NCBI GenBank assembly: GCA_964036045.1
Contig: OZ038386.1
Coordinates: 16,628,329-16,692,328 of the forward strand
Direction: 5' to 3'
Source: Eutreptiella sp. 'Long Island Sound 2002'
Lineage: Eukaryota > Euglenozoa > Euglenophyceae > Eutreptiales > Eutreptiaceae
DNA: 64,000 nt
This document shows, piece after piece, positions 1 to 11,800 of this stretch (positions are counted from its first letter, which is position 1; the number at the start of each line of letters is the position of its first letter). Position numbers and translations under genes: made by a program. The notes beneath the pieces were generated by a model. It saw only the letters and a program-made list of their open reading frames with translations. It searched no databases and was not told the origin of the DNA.

Positions 1-114
1 TGACATCAATAAAACATCGCTTTCCAAGCCAGAAAACGCCTGTCCAAAACACGTTGGAGGGCTCACAGGCTAGAGTGCGGAAAGCCAATCGCTGTAGAGG
101 GCCTGGCTGCTGCC

Positions 115-371
115 CTAGCTTTGGACAATGAAGCGCGATGGGATGCGCCGCAAGTCCGTGCTGAGTTCAGGCAACTCTAGCACATCCTGGGGGGTAAGGT
201 GGATCTTTTCTCCTGTATTGTACACTAAGGAGTTGTAATGGATGGGGGACAGGTAAGACAGGAAGATGTTCCGCGCCCGGCTCGCTTCCTCCTCAGAGTG
301 CTCCAGTGAAGATGCAACGTAGCGGTGGTACCATTTGCCTTCCGTGGACACCATGACGTAGCAGACACAGC
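115..371 (-). CDS. Terminal exon of an unidentified protein (partial gene)
   Basis: The minus strand shows a pyrimidine-rich acceptor ending in ccccag, with the exon starting at 371 and a stop codon at 115-117. It would encode about 85 residues beginning CVCYVMVS, with an acidic helical stretch (EHSEEEASRARN) and a mixed C-terminal part ending FIVQS. The first two exon bases complete a split codon, so an upstream exon is needed. A candidate lies near 500-580 on the same strand (a segment reading VYHVDFVLCP), but I could not find a donor of matching phase. I do not recognise a family. The lack of low-complexity sequence and the clear acceptor are the reasons for calling it coding. Confidence 0.4.
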
Positions 372-2614
372 CTGGGGTACAGACATGAGAGGCGTGGGGC
401 AGGGGGGGACAGGAGAGGAGGCGGGCAGGCTGGGAGGATGAAGGTCTGCCTCTTGGCCCATGCCTGTTGGATTGTGCGGCACTGGAGATACATCGCACCC
501 GTTCACAATCGGGTGCTTGTACCATGTGTGCGACGAAGGGCACAACACAAAGTCCACGTGGTAAACTTGCACTGGTGTACATGCGTTGCTGTAACCCTTA
601 TTGGACACCCATGAAAACCCCGAGAGCGCCAAAACATGCACCAAGACACAGTTCATCATTGTCATCTTCTTCTCCGGAGGCATCTGCATCTGTCCATCAA
701 CCAGGGTACTGATTATCCGCAGAGCAGAGTGAGGCTCGAAACAGGGTCCCAGCACTTCACATGGTCGCACTGCGTGCAAAGGTGTTCCCATAACGCTCCT
801 AAGGCAGAGAAATTTTCAACAGGTATCGGGACCCTTTTTTCAGATATCCGCCCCCCATTGCATTTGGAAGGGCTCCCGACCTCGCAGGCTGTCAAATATC
901 ACTGTTCACAGCCTTGCAGCTCCTCTAAAGTCTCATGTCTGCAGGAGTCTATGCGTGCTTGGAGGTGCTGCTTCCCGTGTCTCACTACTCGTCACGGGGA
1001 GCGGCCCTTCGAGTTCAAGGTAATGCGGCTGATTCAAGGCCCGAGCCCACATTGAAGGTTTGGCGTAAACGGCGCCGAAGGGGTATCTTTTTACAGATGC
1101 GCATGCACTTAATGCCACATTTCAGCACCATGCGCTCAAATCTGCCTTCAGGCACAAGAAACTAGTTTCAATTCCTATGTAGAGCAAATCTTCATCGGCG
1201 ACGGTGTATTTTGTGCTGCGCGCCTTGCCACTGCCAGGCTATGAAGGCTGCTTGGGGACGGCGTGTACGCTTATGCACAATGCCTGGGATACTGCGCGTG
1301 CTGTGTAGACAGCATGCATGCTGCCTGGAAGGGCATGCTTAGCGCTTAGATCCCATGCATGTTCATGCTACCAGACCAGAGGGCAATCTTTGAAAGAAGC
1401 AGATATACAGCATCCACATGAAGAAAGTATGTTTGCAAACGATGCTAAAAGAATGCTGGCATTGGTACAGGGAGAATGCATATCCCATCAGTCAAAAGGG
1501 CAAGGCGATACCTACTGCATCCACAATCCCCTTGAGTGCAATCTCATCCCTGCAGAAGAAATGAGTGGGCTGATGTATACAATTGGAGGCAGCAGCGCAA
1601 GCACAAAAACATGTTCAGAGCATCAGCGTGCATCCTCGTGCCATAACTGTCCCGGGCTGCCCCAGGATATCAGGTGCGACATGTGGCGTTGTGCGTTTAG
1701 CACGCCTTTAACCCGATCGCGCTGCAGATGCCATGAACCAGAGGCATGGAAACAGAGGAGGTGGAGAGAAATGGAGGAAGCTGGAGGGTCCAATGGCTGT
1801 AAGGTCTTGCAGGCATGCCGCACCTATGCCCCAATACACAATGACCATCAAATGTGTGTCTGTGTTTGTGGCTGGCAGTAGTGTGTATGTGTACATCTGT
1901 ACGACAGTCTGCCCCTGGTCCGCACACCGACAAGCCCCCCCCCAAATGACGTAGAATTTCCCGTGGTTTGACATTGTTGCGTTCTTGTGAGAATAATCCT
2001 CAGAGAGCACACGCGTGCAGGAGGGGAAGGGGTCATCAAAGGGGTCATGTGGGTGGTGTGGGTGGTGCAGTCAAGGATGACTGCAGTGGTTGGTAGCTCG
2101 TGTCAGTGCTGGGCGCAACCCTAGGGTACTGCCTCCCCACCCGTTGAGGGTCCAGGTCCTCAGCTAGCCCCACTGCCCATGCGTCGCGTGGTGCAGGGTG
2201 CGGGTCTGTGCACTTTTGGCCCAGTCTGCGTGACCGCATTCTCGACAGCACACCGATACCCTCCTCCCTCTCCGCCGTCCCCGTGTCCAGCGATGTCCTA
2301 ATCTGTGCTCGTGCTGAGCGCACAAAAGCACCGAACTGAACCGAAAGCGCACGCGGGCAAGCCACATTGAATTCCTCCCACCCCTTCCTCCTTACATGCT
2401 TGCGGGCGCCGGCCAATTGGATACCCTGAGCCTTCGTGGGTACTTTCCATACATTCAGATTGTCGATTCAGGAAGGGTGTGTAGGGTTGCATGGCTGTGA
2501 GGGTTGCAATGGACACACATGGTCACACTGAGGTTGGAGAGTTGTGCATTTCGATGGTCCTGGGTGGGTCAGTTCGGGTTACGGTCAGGTTTGGGCGTTG
2601 AGGGTTGTGCATGG
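372..2614. other. No supported gene
   Basis: Short overlapping frames occur on both strands, without recognisable domains or consistent splice structure. A plus-strand stretch around 1390-1600 reads like mixed-composition protein (LKEADIQHPHEESMF...) but could not be extended or identified. Confidence 0.3.
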
Positions 2615-3007
2615 CTACATGGGCAGAAGAGCGGTTGACATCTGTGGACCACATTCGACCATCGATTTTGCCAACATTCCGTTGGCCAAGAGTCTCTTGG
2701 CACGCCAGGATCCGACAGAAATTTGGCAGCTCCCGTCCACTGCAAAACGCTGGAGCAGAGCACACATTCGAAGCAGAGCACACCCCCAAACAGCATCCTT
2801 CCGCATGCTTTCGACATATTCCTCCCATGCTGCGTCATCGCCAAGTAAGAAGCTGTACTTGTCTGCATTCTTGGCCAGCCAGTCAGTACACTGCTCCCTG
2901 CAACACAGCAATGCAGTGATACCAGTGCTGAGTGCAGCAACAGCAATAGGGGTGCGGGGTGCAACAGTAAGGTCAGTACTCATTATGCCGTTGATTAGCA
3001 CAGCCAC
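2615..3007 (-). pseudogene. OTU-like cysteine protease relic
   Basis: A 130-residue minus-strand frame has a central stretch (roughly residues 36-76, about 2780-2902) reading CREQCTDWL, then NADKYSFLLGDD, then WEEYVESMRKDAVWG. This resembles the middle of OTU-type deubiquitinases, where an R..CvdWL...F helix is followed by a short spacer, an acidic W-E-Y motif and a W-G turn. The catalytic D-G-N-C segment that should lie just upstream is not visible, nor is the C-terminal catalytic His. After the W-G the sequence loses resemblance and stops near 2615. I read it as a degenerate or truncated copy, perhaps carried by a transposon as OTU domains often are. Chance resemblance of a 40-residue stretch remains possible. 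Confidence 0.3.
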
Positions 3008-4833
3008 ACGACAAGTGGAATGACTACGGTCAAGGCCGAGGTATGTAAAAGGTGTTGCGCACCAACGTGGTATGAGAGATACAATACCAAACTAGGGCTC
3101 AGTGAAAGTATTGCCCATCCCCTACGCACTCTCATGAAACATTTGGCCCCATTGGCTACAAATCTCATTTGTTGTTGCCATTCTATCGTTCCCTCTATGC
3201 CCTGAAATGCACTGCTGACCTGATCTTGCCATGCTGTTCTGGGTCGTCCCAGAGCTGATGTGCCACAGAACGAAACAAGCAGTTGCCATCATCACGCATT
3301 TCTGCCTGCTTGACATGTAAGCCCGACAGCCTGAGGCGAAAGATGACGTGGCAGTGAAATAGGTTAGGGCACAGAGGGGCAGGAGGTCAGAGACCAAAGA
3401 GACCAAGCAGCAAACATGGAAGCCCACCCAAAAAGGTGCCACTGTGCACATTACAAAACCTTCCCTCAGAAGGGGGAAATTCAGGATACACAACTCAGAG
3501 GAGAAGATTGATAGCAACAACAAGGCCTTGAGGATCGTAGAATCGGCAGACACTGTCCAATATGTACAACTGTCCGAGCATGTGATGGCTGTTGGATGGA
3601 TGGTCACACTTCTGTCCCCCCTCTCAATGTGACAGGTATTGTGGAATATTTCGTCAATCTTGAATTTGCGTGGGTGCAAGTTGTGTGTTATGTATGTGCG
3701 GCAATGTAATGCCCCCCCCCCCCCCCAAGTGCTCCATCCCGTCGACTAGACATATGTAGTGCTTTGGGTCCGATTGCAATCACGTGGGCCCAGGCAGGGA
3801 ATGGTCACCTTTACCACCAAAATTTACCACCAAAAAATTGGAGCCCATGTTATTTTCCACAATTCGGAATTCTTCCTTCAACCAGCAGCAGTGCACGAGC
3901 AGCTGTACATATAAAACTCAAAGAAGCAGCAGTGCAGTGAGAACACGTTATTTGGCTGCAGCATAATCTGCAGCAACTTTGACAAAATTGCTCTGATCTG
4001 GGGGTGTATCCCCCCTGTTGAAGTCCACTGGAGCCAGCAGGTAGCAGAAGGTGACCAGAAACTGTGCCAAAACAGTGCAGGTGTTGGGAAAACGTTTGCA
4101 AAACGCTCAGCCTTCCCCACTCCAAACGGAGGATGACGGTGCGTTCATGCTCCACACCTGATGTACAAGGTTCTTTCGCCCTGCTTGATGCCGACTTCTC
4201 TCAATGGGCGTCCTGTGGAAAGGGAGTGGGTTCAGGTGCATGATGATGGGTCCGGGTGCAGCAAAAGATGATTCGCAGCAGATTTCATCCAAACTGCATC
4301 CACTGCAATTGCTCAATTCATCAGCAGCAAACCATACGAAATATAGAATGGGGTCAACTCACCAGGACAGCCGTGACAGGGCCACTGCCTCCTGTATCAT
4401 GGACCATGCCCTGCAAAATGCAGACGACAAGACTATTGTCTCATGGGTACCATAGAAATACTTAGAAATACTTGAACTTTGCACACCACTTATCTTTGTG
4501 CCGGGCAATTTGAATTATTATGTCAGAAAAATATGTGCACAGCCACCAAAAAAGATGAAAAACTAGTTGTTTGAGATTTTTTCAGGAAACTTGTTTTCAG
4601 CGTTGGTACCTGCACGAAAAAATGTTTTTTTGTTTGCTTTCTTTTTTAGGCTTCCTGTGCAATTTATTTTTTGAATGGCTCTTTGTCAAAGCGCATTTGA
4701 TGGCTATAAATGCTAATTCCTAGTGGTGGCAACCGTCAAGCAAAATGCCACCTCTGTTGCCCCGGTTGATTGCTTTGCTAAATTGAAAGCCTTGCTGCAA
4801 GATTTTGGGTATAAACAGGGAACACAACGAACT
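3008..4833. other. No supported gene; contains a poly-C tract
   Basis: No frame shows a convincing domain or splice structure. A run of 15 C residues lies at 3712-3726, and T-rich simple sequence lies at 4620-4660. Confidence 0.3.
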
Positions 4834-4927
4834 AACAGCATCCATCTAGGGACCACCAGAAATTCACAGCATCCATGCAGGGACCACCAGGACTTAACAG
4901 CGTCCATCCAGGGACATCAGTTTTGCC
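4834..4927. repeat. 31-bp minisatellite, 3 copies
   Basis: Three tandem units start at about 4835, 4866 and 4897, a period of exactly 31 bp. Each contains the cores catcca and agggaccaccag. The last unit is truncated. A closely related 31-bp unit is tandem at 44833-44956. Confidence 0.75.
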
Positions 4928-5165
4928 AGGAACAGGCTGTGGCTGCACAAGCGCATCATCCTCCTCATGTCCCACAACAAGCCGGGTCGTCCAACAGGCC
5001 GCCGAAGGGCAGGTGCAGCATGGGTCTCCAAGATGTTGACCACACCAAAACCAATAGTATTGCAGAAATCTGACATTTCCACCCTGTGGCCTTCAGCAGC
5101 AAAATGGGTCACAGCAGTTTCACAGGGGATAACTTCAAAATATGAGTGCAAACTGAACATGGTGT
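4897..5165 (-). CDS. Exon-like segment of unknown function
   Basis: On the minus strand a strong acceptor (cttcttttgcag) precedes an open frame from 5165 downward. It begins with TMFSLHSYFEVIPCE and continues through HFAAEGHRVEMSDF and NTIGFGVVNILE to an Arg-rich end. The composition is balanced and protein-like until the frame enters the 31-bp minisatellite, where it stops at 4894. No donor could be fixed, and the real exon probably ends before the minisatellite. No family was recognised. Confidence 0.3.
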
Positions 5166-8100
5166 CTGCAAAAGAAGAGGGCAAGATGAAACATGCTGGG
5201 GAAATTGGGTTGTTTGTGCACGGAAAGAGTCTATTTCCGTGCAATTTTGCAGCTCATTCCACACTTCCACAGGCATGGTGCTGAAAAATCTATTCGCTTT
5301 TTGAACCTTTTTTCCATGACATCAATCCGTGGTCAGAGGGTTAAATATTTCCGCAAATCCTAGGTGTTTCCACCATGTGGCTGGCCTCACCATTCAGCGT
5401 GTTGTTCACGACAAGCAACAAAACCCGTGATGGCAACCAAGTGCGTGGACTTCGGCTCTACTTCTGGACAGGCATCTGGGAAAGCAGGGTTAACTTTAGG
5501 TGGGCCAAGTGGACCCTGGTCTCTTCCCCAGGTTAGTTTTTTGGGATGAAGTGTGGGTACACTGAGTCCATTCCTTGGTGAGAAATCCGTCTACTCAAGC
5601 AGAAGAATATTGACCTCACCACTGTTGCTTTGTGGGCCATAGCATTGAACCCAGGCTGGGTGCCAGTTGAGCCATAGGCTCAAATACTGGGAAACATATC
5701 CCTACAAATAAACAGGGTGATGTGTGCCCCCATGGGGTGCACGCACTTGCAGACAATGATAAAAACGATTCAGCGTCATGCTCCACAACGTGTCCAGTGC
5801 ATGTTTTCGACTTGGTCAGTCAACTTCGGGTTAGGGAGATGCTTTGCACCACATCCATACGCAATCCCATGCATGGGTTCCAGAGGCCATCGTTGGGAGG
5901 GGGTGAGTGTCTACCTCTACCAGCCATCTACACATCCCAGCCCCTGCTGACAGGTCTGACTCCCCCTTCTCCAACATGCAGTGGAGGCAGCTTGGCAGCA
6001 AAACGTGGATGCCCTTTAGATTCTGGAATCAAAACAAAACTGTGAAATGCACAAGTCCATTGACAGTGGCAATGTCTGCTCTTGATACCTGGATGCAGAT
6101 GCATAAAATTATACATAATGCCCAGAATAACTTACAGGGTGAAACCAGAACTACCTGTTTGGGTTGGTTGAGATTTGAGATGGGCTGGGGTTTGAGAATG
6201 CAAACCTAAACATGACACTCCACTTCCAAGAAGCCCCTCTTGAATGGTTGTGTTCACGCTGACGTGCTCTTCCTGCTCCTTTTTCTGCAAAGTGAACCAG
6301 ACAGTAAATGAAAATCCACACCAAAATACACCAACTCATCGTCCCTGGACAAAAGCCTGAGCCTGGGGCAGAGATTGTAAATAGAGCAAGGAGTGGTTTG
6401 GGCGTAGCAGACTGGGGGGGGGGGGGGGTCCAAAGAGGCTGCTAGGTTACTGTGTAGTACAACCAGTGTCCAGGGCCATGTGGTTTGTGTGACCTGCCTG
6501 TTTATCAAGGCCATTTGCGGGATGGTACGGGCCGCATTGACCCGGAACATTCGCGCGGTCTTCAGGAGACCCCCTCCCAGCGCAGAGAATTTTCCACAAA
6601 TTCAGAAATTTGGCCGACATTTCGATCCTTGGGAAGGTGCGCCGGCAGGACAGAGAATTCTGATTTTCGTTTGGGCAAGCGTATATTCACTAAAGCATGG
6701 TTTGTTCTGTTGCAAAGTGCCGAATTATCGATTTGCCATTCCACGTACACCATACACGTTTTTTGTGCATATTTCAATCATTTAATTGCCTTTTGCTATG
6801 TTCAGGGGTATGTGAACTCATGTATTGCCTCTGGGCCCTGGCATTGCCTCTGACATTGTGGCTTAGCGATTCCAGACCTACGCAGACTTTCATTGTCTAC
6901 TTTGCTGTTGGGATATTACTTGTGGGATATGTTTTAGAGAAGCAAATAGCCAAGCACCCTTCAGGGGGAAGGATCATTGAAGAAAGGACTCAGGGTCCAC
7001 CGCCAAAGCCTTCGCCTTCAATACGAGTTCATAAAATCAAGAAACCTAGTTGTCCGACTCAGTAACCAACACGCAAAATACACCCCGAGAGAGAGAAAGG
7101 AACTCAGTCACACTCCACAACTGACACAGGGGCACGGGGTCCCTGATCACCGAGTGCGACACATCAGATACGTTGCCAGGCAATTTGCCATCTAGGCTGT
7201 TGATGGAGTGTGATCCTGATACCATTGGCCAACCGAAGATCCAGGCACCGTGCCAAAGCGCGGAGCTGTGGGTGGGAAATGGGGGGCGGGGGTGCAGGAA
7301 ATCGCCGCAATATGTATGCACTGCAGTGCAGCGGGCTGCCATGCCCATTCCCTGCACCTTTCATGCCCATCACCCAGGGACTCCCCTGAACCTGAGGACT
7401 GGGGACTCTAGTAGTAGCTGCGGCCGCTCGGGATCCAGCAGACAGAGTGACAGGCGCATCGCAGGCCAAGAGTTCCATCCAACCTACCTACACCCTTGCT
7501 CCGAACAGGGTTGCTCACTGGCCAATAACGCTTCCGGCTGTGTTGGTGGGTGAACTGGACGTTGGACTAGGCGGAGGGGTTTATGGCATGGATGTGCTGC
7601 CCTACTTTGGTTCTGAACCGTGTCGCCATTTTCCGCTGCCCCCCGCCTTTTCGCTCGTCTGGGGAAAGGGAGGGGCATACCGTAAAACAGAGTGGGTTTG
7701 CCACTTGGTTTAAGCGCTTGGTTGTTTTCTGTGGAGGCGCACCTCCGGGCTGTCATTGGTTCTTTGAGGTGTTTGTATGTGAGGACGGGTTGTGGGTGGA
7801 ATGTCTGTCCCACTGCTTACAATCAGCTTTCTGCCCTCCTGGCACCCACTCCCCTACCAATGCTGACAGGCTTCACACCGTCAAGTTTGAAGAGGGTGGG
7901 GGGGCGTTTCTCAATTGTGGTGGCTCTGTACTGAAGTGGCTCCGTACTGAAAGTAACCATCTTTGGTGGTAATGCGTTGGTTTAAATGCCTTGCATATGT
8001 TTGAACAGGCGTTCCATTTTTGCTTGTTTTTCAGCGTTTTTGTCCGGCTGAAATTGTAATGATGGGCGCCTGTATGCTTTGACCATATCTTTGTAAATCA

Positions 8101-8561
8101 AAGAGCAACAACCCTCAGGTTGCTGTTGAGGGAGGTGTCGACAGTGTTGTTGGTTGTTGTCGAGCGTTCCCAAGGTCTTTCATTGAGGGCTGTTGATTGT
8201 TGGTGATTGTTGATGAGGGTGGATGCACTCTTCAGGGTTGCTGAGGGCTGTGGACGGCCTGTGGAGCCGCCCAGTTGAAGGTGTACAGGATTTCGTGCGG
8301 CCATGTTGTTGCAGGTTGTTGGCGCTCTGCACAGCTGTTGACGCTGTTGATTCAACAATCGTCACGACCCATCTGCAACCCAAGCTTACCCCAAAGCCCT
8401 CCACTCCAAACAATCCTTTACAACGATCCACAACCCTCCCTAGCCCTCAACAGCATGTCGCTTCTGTCCAGGGGACTGCAAACCTTCAAATTCTCCTGAA
8501 TGCTGATTGCCCTCAAGAAGAAAAGGCTGCGGCCCCCCTGCATTGCAGCGGACGAGCTTAC
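5166..8561. other. No supported gene; one possible membrane-protein exon
   Basis: A plus-strand frame ending at 7065 follows an acceptor-like ctatgttcag at about 6805. It contains two hydrophobic stretches (around CLWALALPLTLWL and TFIVYFAVGILLVGYV) followed by a basic, proline-rich tail. It could be the last exon of a small membrane protein, but it has no family signature. A 15-residue poly-G tract lies at 6414-6428. Region 8100-8230 is GTT-rich simple sequence. Nothing else is supportable. Confidence 0.2.
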
Positions 8562-8897
8562 ACTGGAAGCCGGCGCTTCAGCTGGCGTTGGCTCAGGTGT
8601 CGGGTCGGGCAGCGATACATGGGGTGTAGGACCAGGTGACGGGGTCCTGCTGCGTGGCGGTGTTTTTCCTCCACGAACCGATGACGTGGGTGCCAATCCG
8701 GTGGTTGGGTCTTTCGTGTTCTTGCGTTTGGGACTGTGGGCGGGGCTGGCTCGGCCAGTCGGACTGTGCTTGCCATTGGGGCTGTGTCGCCCGCCGGGAC
8801 TTTGTCTACCGTGTGGACTTCCTTTGACATTCTTGGGGCTGGCGTCAGAGGTCGTGCTCTGCGTTTCGTATTCGTTGCTGGTGTTGATGGACAAACT
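8562..8897 (-). CDS. Probable 3' exon of the CUE/SP-repeat gene
   Basis: The acceptor caaccttcag precedes 8897 and a good donor (AGT then GTAAGC) follows 8562, giving a 112-codon exon in phase 0 at both ends. It carries tandem hexapeptides of the type SPHGRQ, SPGGRH, SPNGKH, SPTGRA, then KRKNTKDP and a Pro/Ser-rich part (RSRTPSPGPTP). The hexamer style matches the SPNVRQ repeats and VSPRSG motifs of the upstream exons, which is the reason for assigning it to the same gene. If the donor is not used, the frame continues to a stop at 8418. A terminal exon further downstream was not found. Confidence 0.45.
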
Positions 8898-11800
8898 CTG
8901 AAGGTTGCAAGTGCAGGGGGCAGAGGGAAGGGATGCAATGGCGTAAAAGCAGGGCGGAGGGGATAGGTTGACAAGAAGAGCAGCAGGGCAGAAGGGATGG
9001 TCCATTTACACCCCCGATGGTGGAAGCGATCGAACCAATGGCGTCCATTACGTGGGCCCTGATAGTGCCTAGGCCAGCAATGCAGTTAGCAGGATTGATG
9101 CAAATCAGAACAGGGCAACCAATTTTGTTGACAAGTCTAGGGACCACAGTGCAGTATTCCTGGTATGCGTAAGCTCTTCAAGAAAATGCTGGGCATCACC
9201 GTACAATCGCCTGTTCATACATTGGTGACCAGAAGCAGCATTGCGAATTCTCGGCCGCGCCCAACCCTCCTGCTCAGACCAACACAGAATCACAACGAGA
9301 AGAGGCTGAATATTGAAAAATCTCTTAACAGATTGCGGTGGGAGGGTTTTTCAACTGCCGGCGGGGGGGATTAGAGCCCTCTGGCTGGGGGCAACCGGGG
9401 GGAGGGGGGCTAGAAGGGGAGAGGGACACTTACTTGGGGTCAGGAGAGGGCTAGGTCGATTGGTCAAACCCCAACCAGGGCAAAATATTGGGACCCAGTT
9501 CAGGGCACTTCCACCCAATCTGTGCCTGTGGGAGGGCCGGAGCTGCAGCATGTTGCAGTGTGCTCTTTGAAGAGCGGCTGCGTGTAGAACCCTGGAGCCG
9601 TCTTTTACCACCAAGTGGACCCTTCCCGACAGCACCGCCTGTGAAATACATGCGTGGCGGTGAAGGCCCGCAGACGCGCGACGGCCCTCGAGCACTTTGT
9701 GCTGGTGAGGACAAGAACATTGCACACTGAAAATCATGCAGCCCACAGACAGCCAACTGCGCACTTTCTCTGTGCCCTGACCCCCGTCTTTGTTGGTGCC
9801 ATGTTTGCATCCCTGCGCAGTGATGTGGAGACAGCGGCAATACATTTGTACACCTTTGATATATCCATACATGGACCAAAAGGCTGAAAATGTTCAATGT
9901 GGGCTCTGTCTGAAATATGCCAAAGATACTTGCACATGCTTCCCAAGTGGTACCTCAAGAGCTCGTTTCCTGGTCTTTTCGGCATGCACGCACCGGTCAC
10001 CCCATTCCAGGGCCCGCGTGCAACCGGATGCCTGACAATTGTCAGCAAAAATGTCAGCTTTGCCACCTCAGCTGACTGTCACGTGCACACTGTACCAGTC
10101 CCCGCACCTTTGGCTCTCCAGCTGAGACAATGTCACACAAAGACAGGTGTCCTGTATTGATATTTGGCGTTCAACACTGGAGAATGGCTAAACTCTGGTC
10201 GTCGGACAGCAACACAGTCCAGACTAACATCCAACAAGCCAGTGTGTAAGGATGTGCGGCGGGTATTGCTGGGGATCCAAAGCGTCGGATGGGTAGCGGC
10301 GGGTGGCTGCAAAGCGTCGCCTCCCTGACTAGAACCAAATTTTGGGCTCAGGGACTTGGGCAATACCTCATCATGGTGGTCAGGGCTTTCTGGTTCATTG
10401 GCCCTCTGAGGTTTTCTGAGGCTCTTGGCAGAGGTTTTCCGAACCAGCTTGCTTCTTGGTGTGGATGGACTGACAACATGGGGAGTGAATGAAAGGTGTG
10501 GACAAAAAGATGGAATGAAAAGGAAGTAGGCAAGGTGGGACGGTACTAGGGGGAGGGGGAGGTGCAGGGTGAGAGGCAAGGGCGGAAGGGCATGAGGTGG
10601 CGAGGCGCACACAGGTATGGGTCTCGAGCTGGGTTGGTGTGTGGCTGGCTCCAGACCCAGGGGTACGGGCTAGGTTGGCTCCAGTGTGGGCTTGTGCTGC
10701 CATGGCTCGGGAAACGGTTGAGGCAGGAGCCAGGGTTGCGGCTATGGCTGTCGCTGTGGCAGGGCCAGGGATTGGGCACGTCAGCACCTGTTTGCGGGGA
10801 CAGACAGACAATTTACTCCTGGACTTGGGTGCTTGCTTCACAATTCTCTTTTGTGGTCCGGTCTGGTGCTTCAGGAGCCGTTCCGTTCATACTTCTCACC
10901 TGGTCTCATCGTACTTTTGTATCTTCCCCACACGGGTGAACCCCTGCCCCCTTGACCCCCATCCCCCCCTCTTCTGTTAGGTAGCCCCACTGGCTGCCCA
11001 CCTCTCGCAGTTGTTCTTCACCCTCCCTCTTCACCCTCAACCCAACGGCCAGGCAGCCAACCACCTCCGCACCAGTGGAGGATTCCCTCCACAAAAGGCG
11101 TACACGTACGTACACCCGGAAATACCAACCGGCATACTCCTTCAGCCTTTATGGCGCCATCCCTTCCCCCCTTTTCAGTGGAGACTCTGCCCAGCCCGGT
11201 TCACAACCTGACACCATCTTCGCCCCTGTCCCAGCTTGAGCCCCAACTCTCTCTTGGAGCGTGGCTGGCCATAACCTGTTGCTCCCGTTGGCAGCAGGGC
11301 TGTGTTAATTCAGATTCCCCATGCGTCTACCAAACAATCACATCATCAAAAATGTTCGACTACAATTATGGTCCTGTGCAGCACACGCAGCACTCAAAAT
11401 CTGTTTTGCTTGCGAAGGCTCTAAGAACAAGCCCTGCTTCAAACCTGCCAATGGGATGGTGGCATCGGAAGAGATGCCAAGGGTTCACATGTTGCAACAC
11501 GCAGCAGGGGCCTGCAGGCTGCACGTAAGTGTTGTCACGTGAAGCTCTCCCTTGCTTCCTCCCCCCCCCCTCCCCCCCCTTCTGATATGTCTCTGCCACC
11601 CACCCATTACCTATGCATTAGACCCTCGTACCTCCCCCCAGGGTCTCACTTTCTGCTCATTTTTGTTTTCTTTGCAGATAGTGTATGATATAATGGTCAC
11701 AGGGTGCACTGTCTTGGTTTGTTTGCCTTTGGCGGCGCCTATGGGCCTCTCGCCACTGCTCATTCTGACCCTCTGTGGGCCCGAACGTGTTTTGGTTGTG

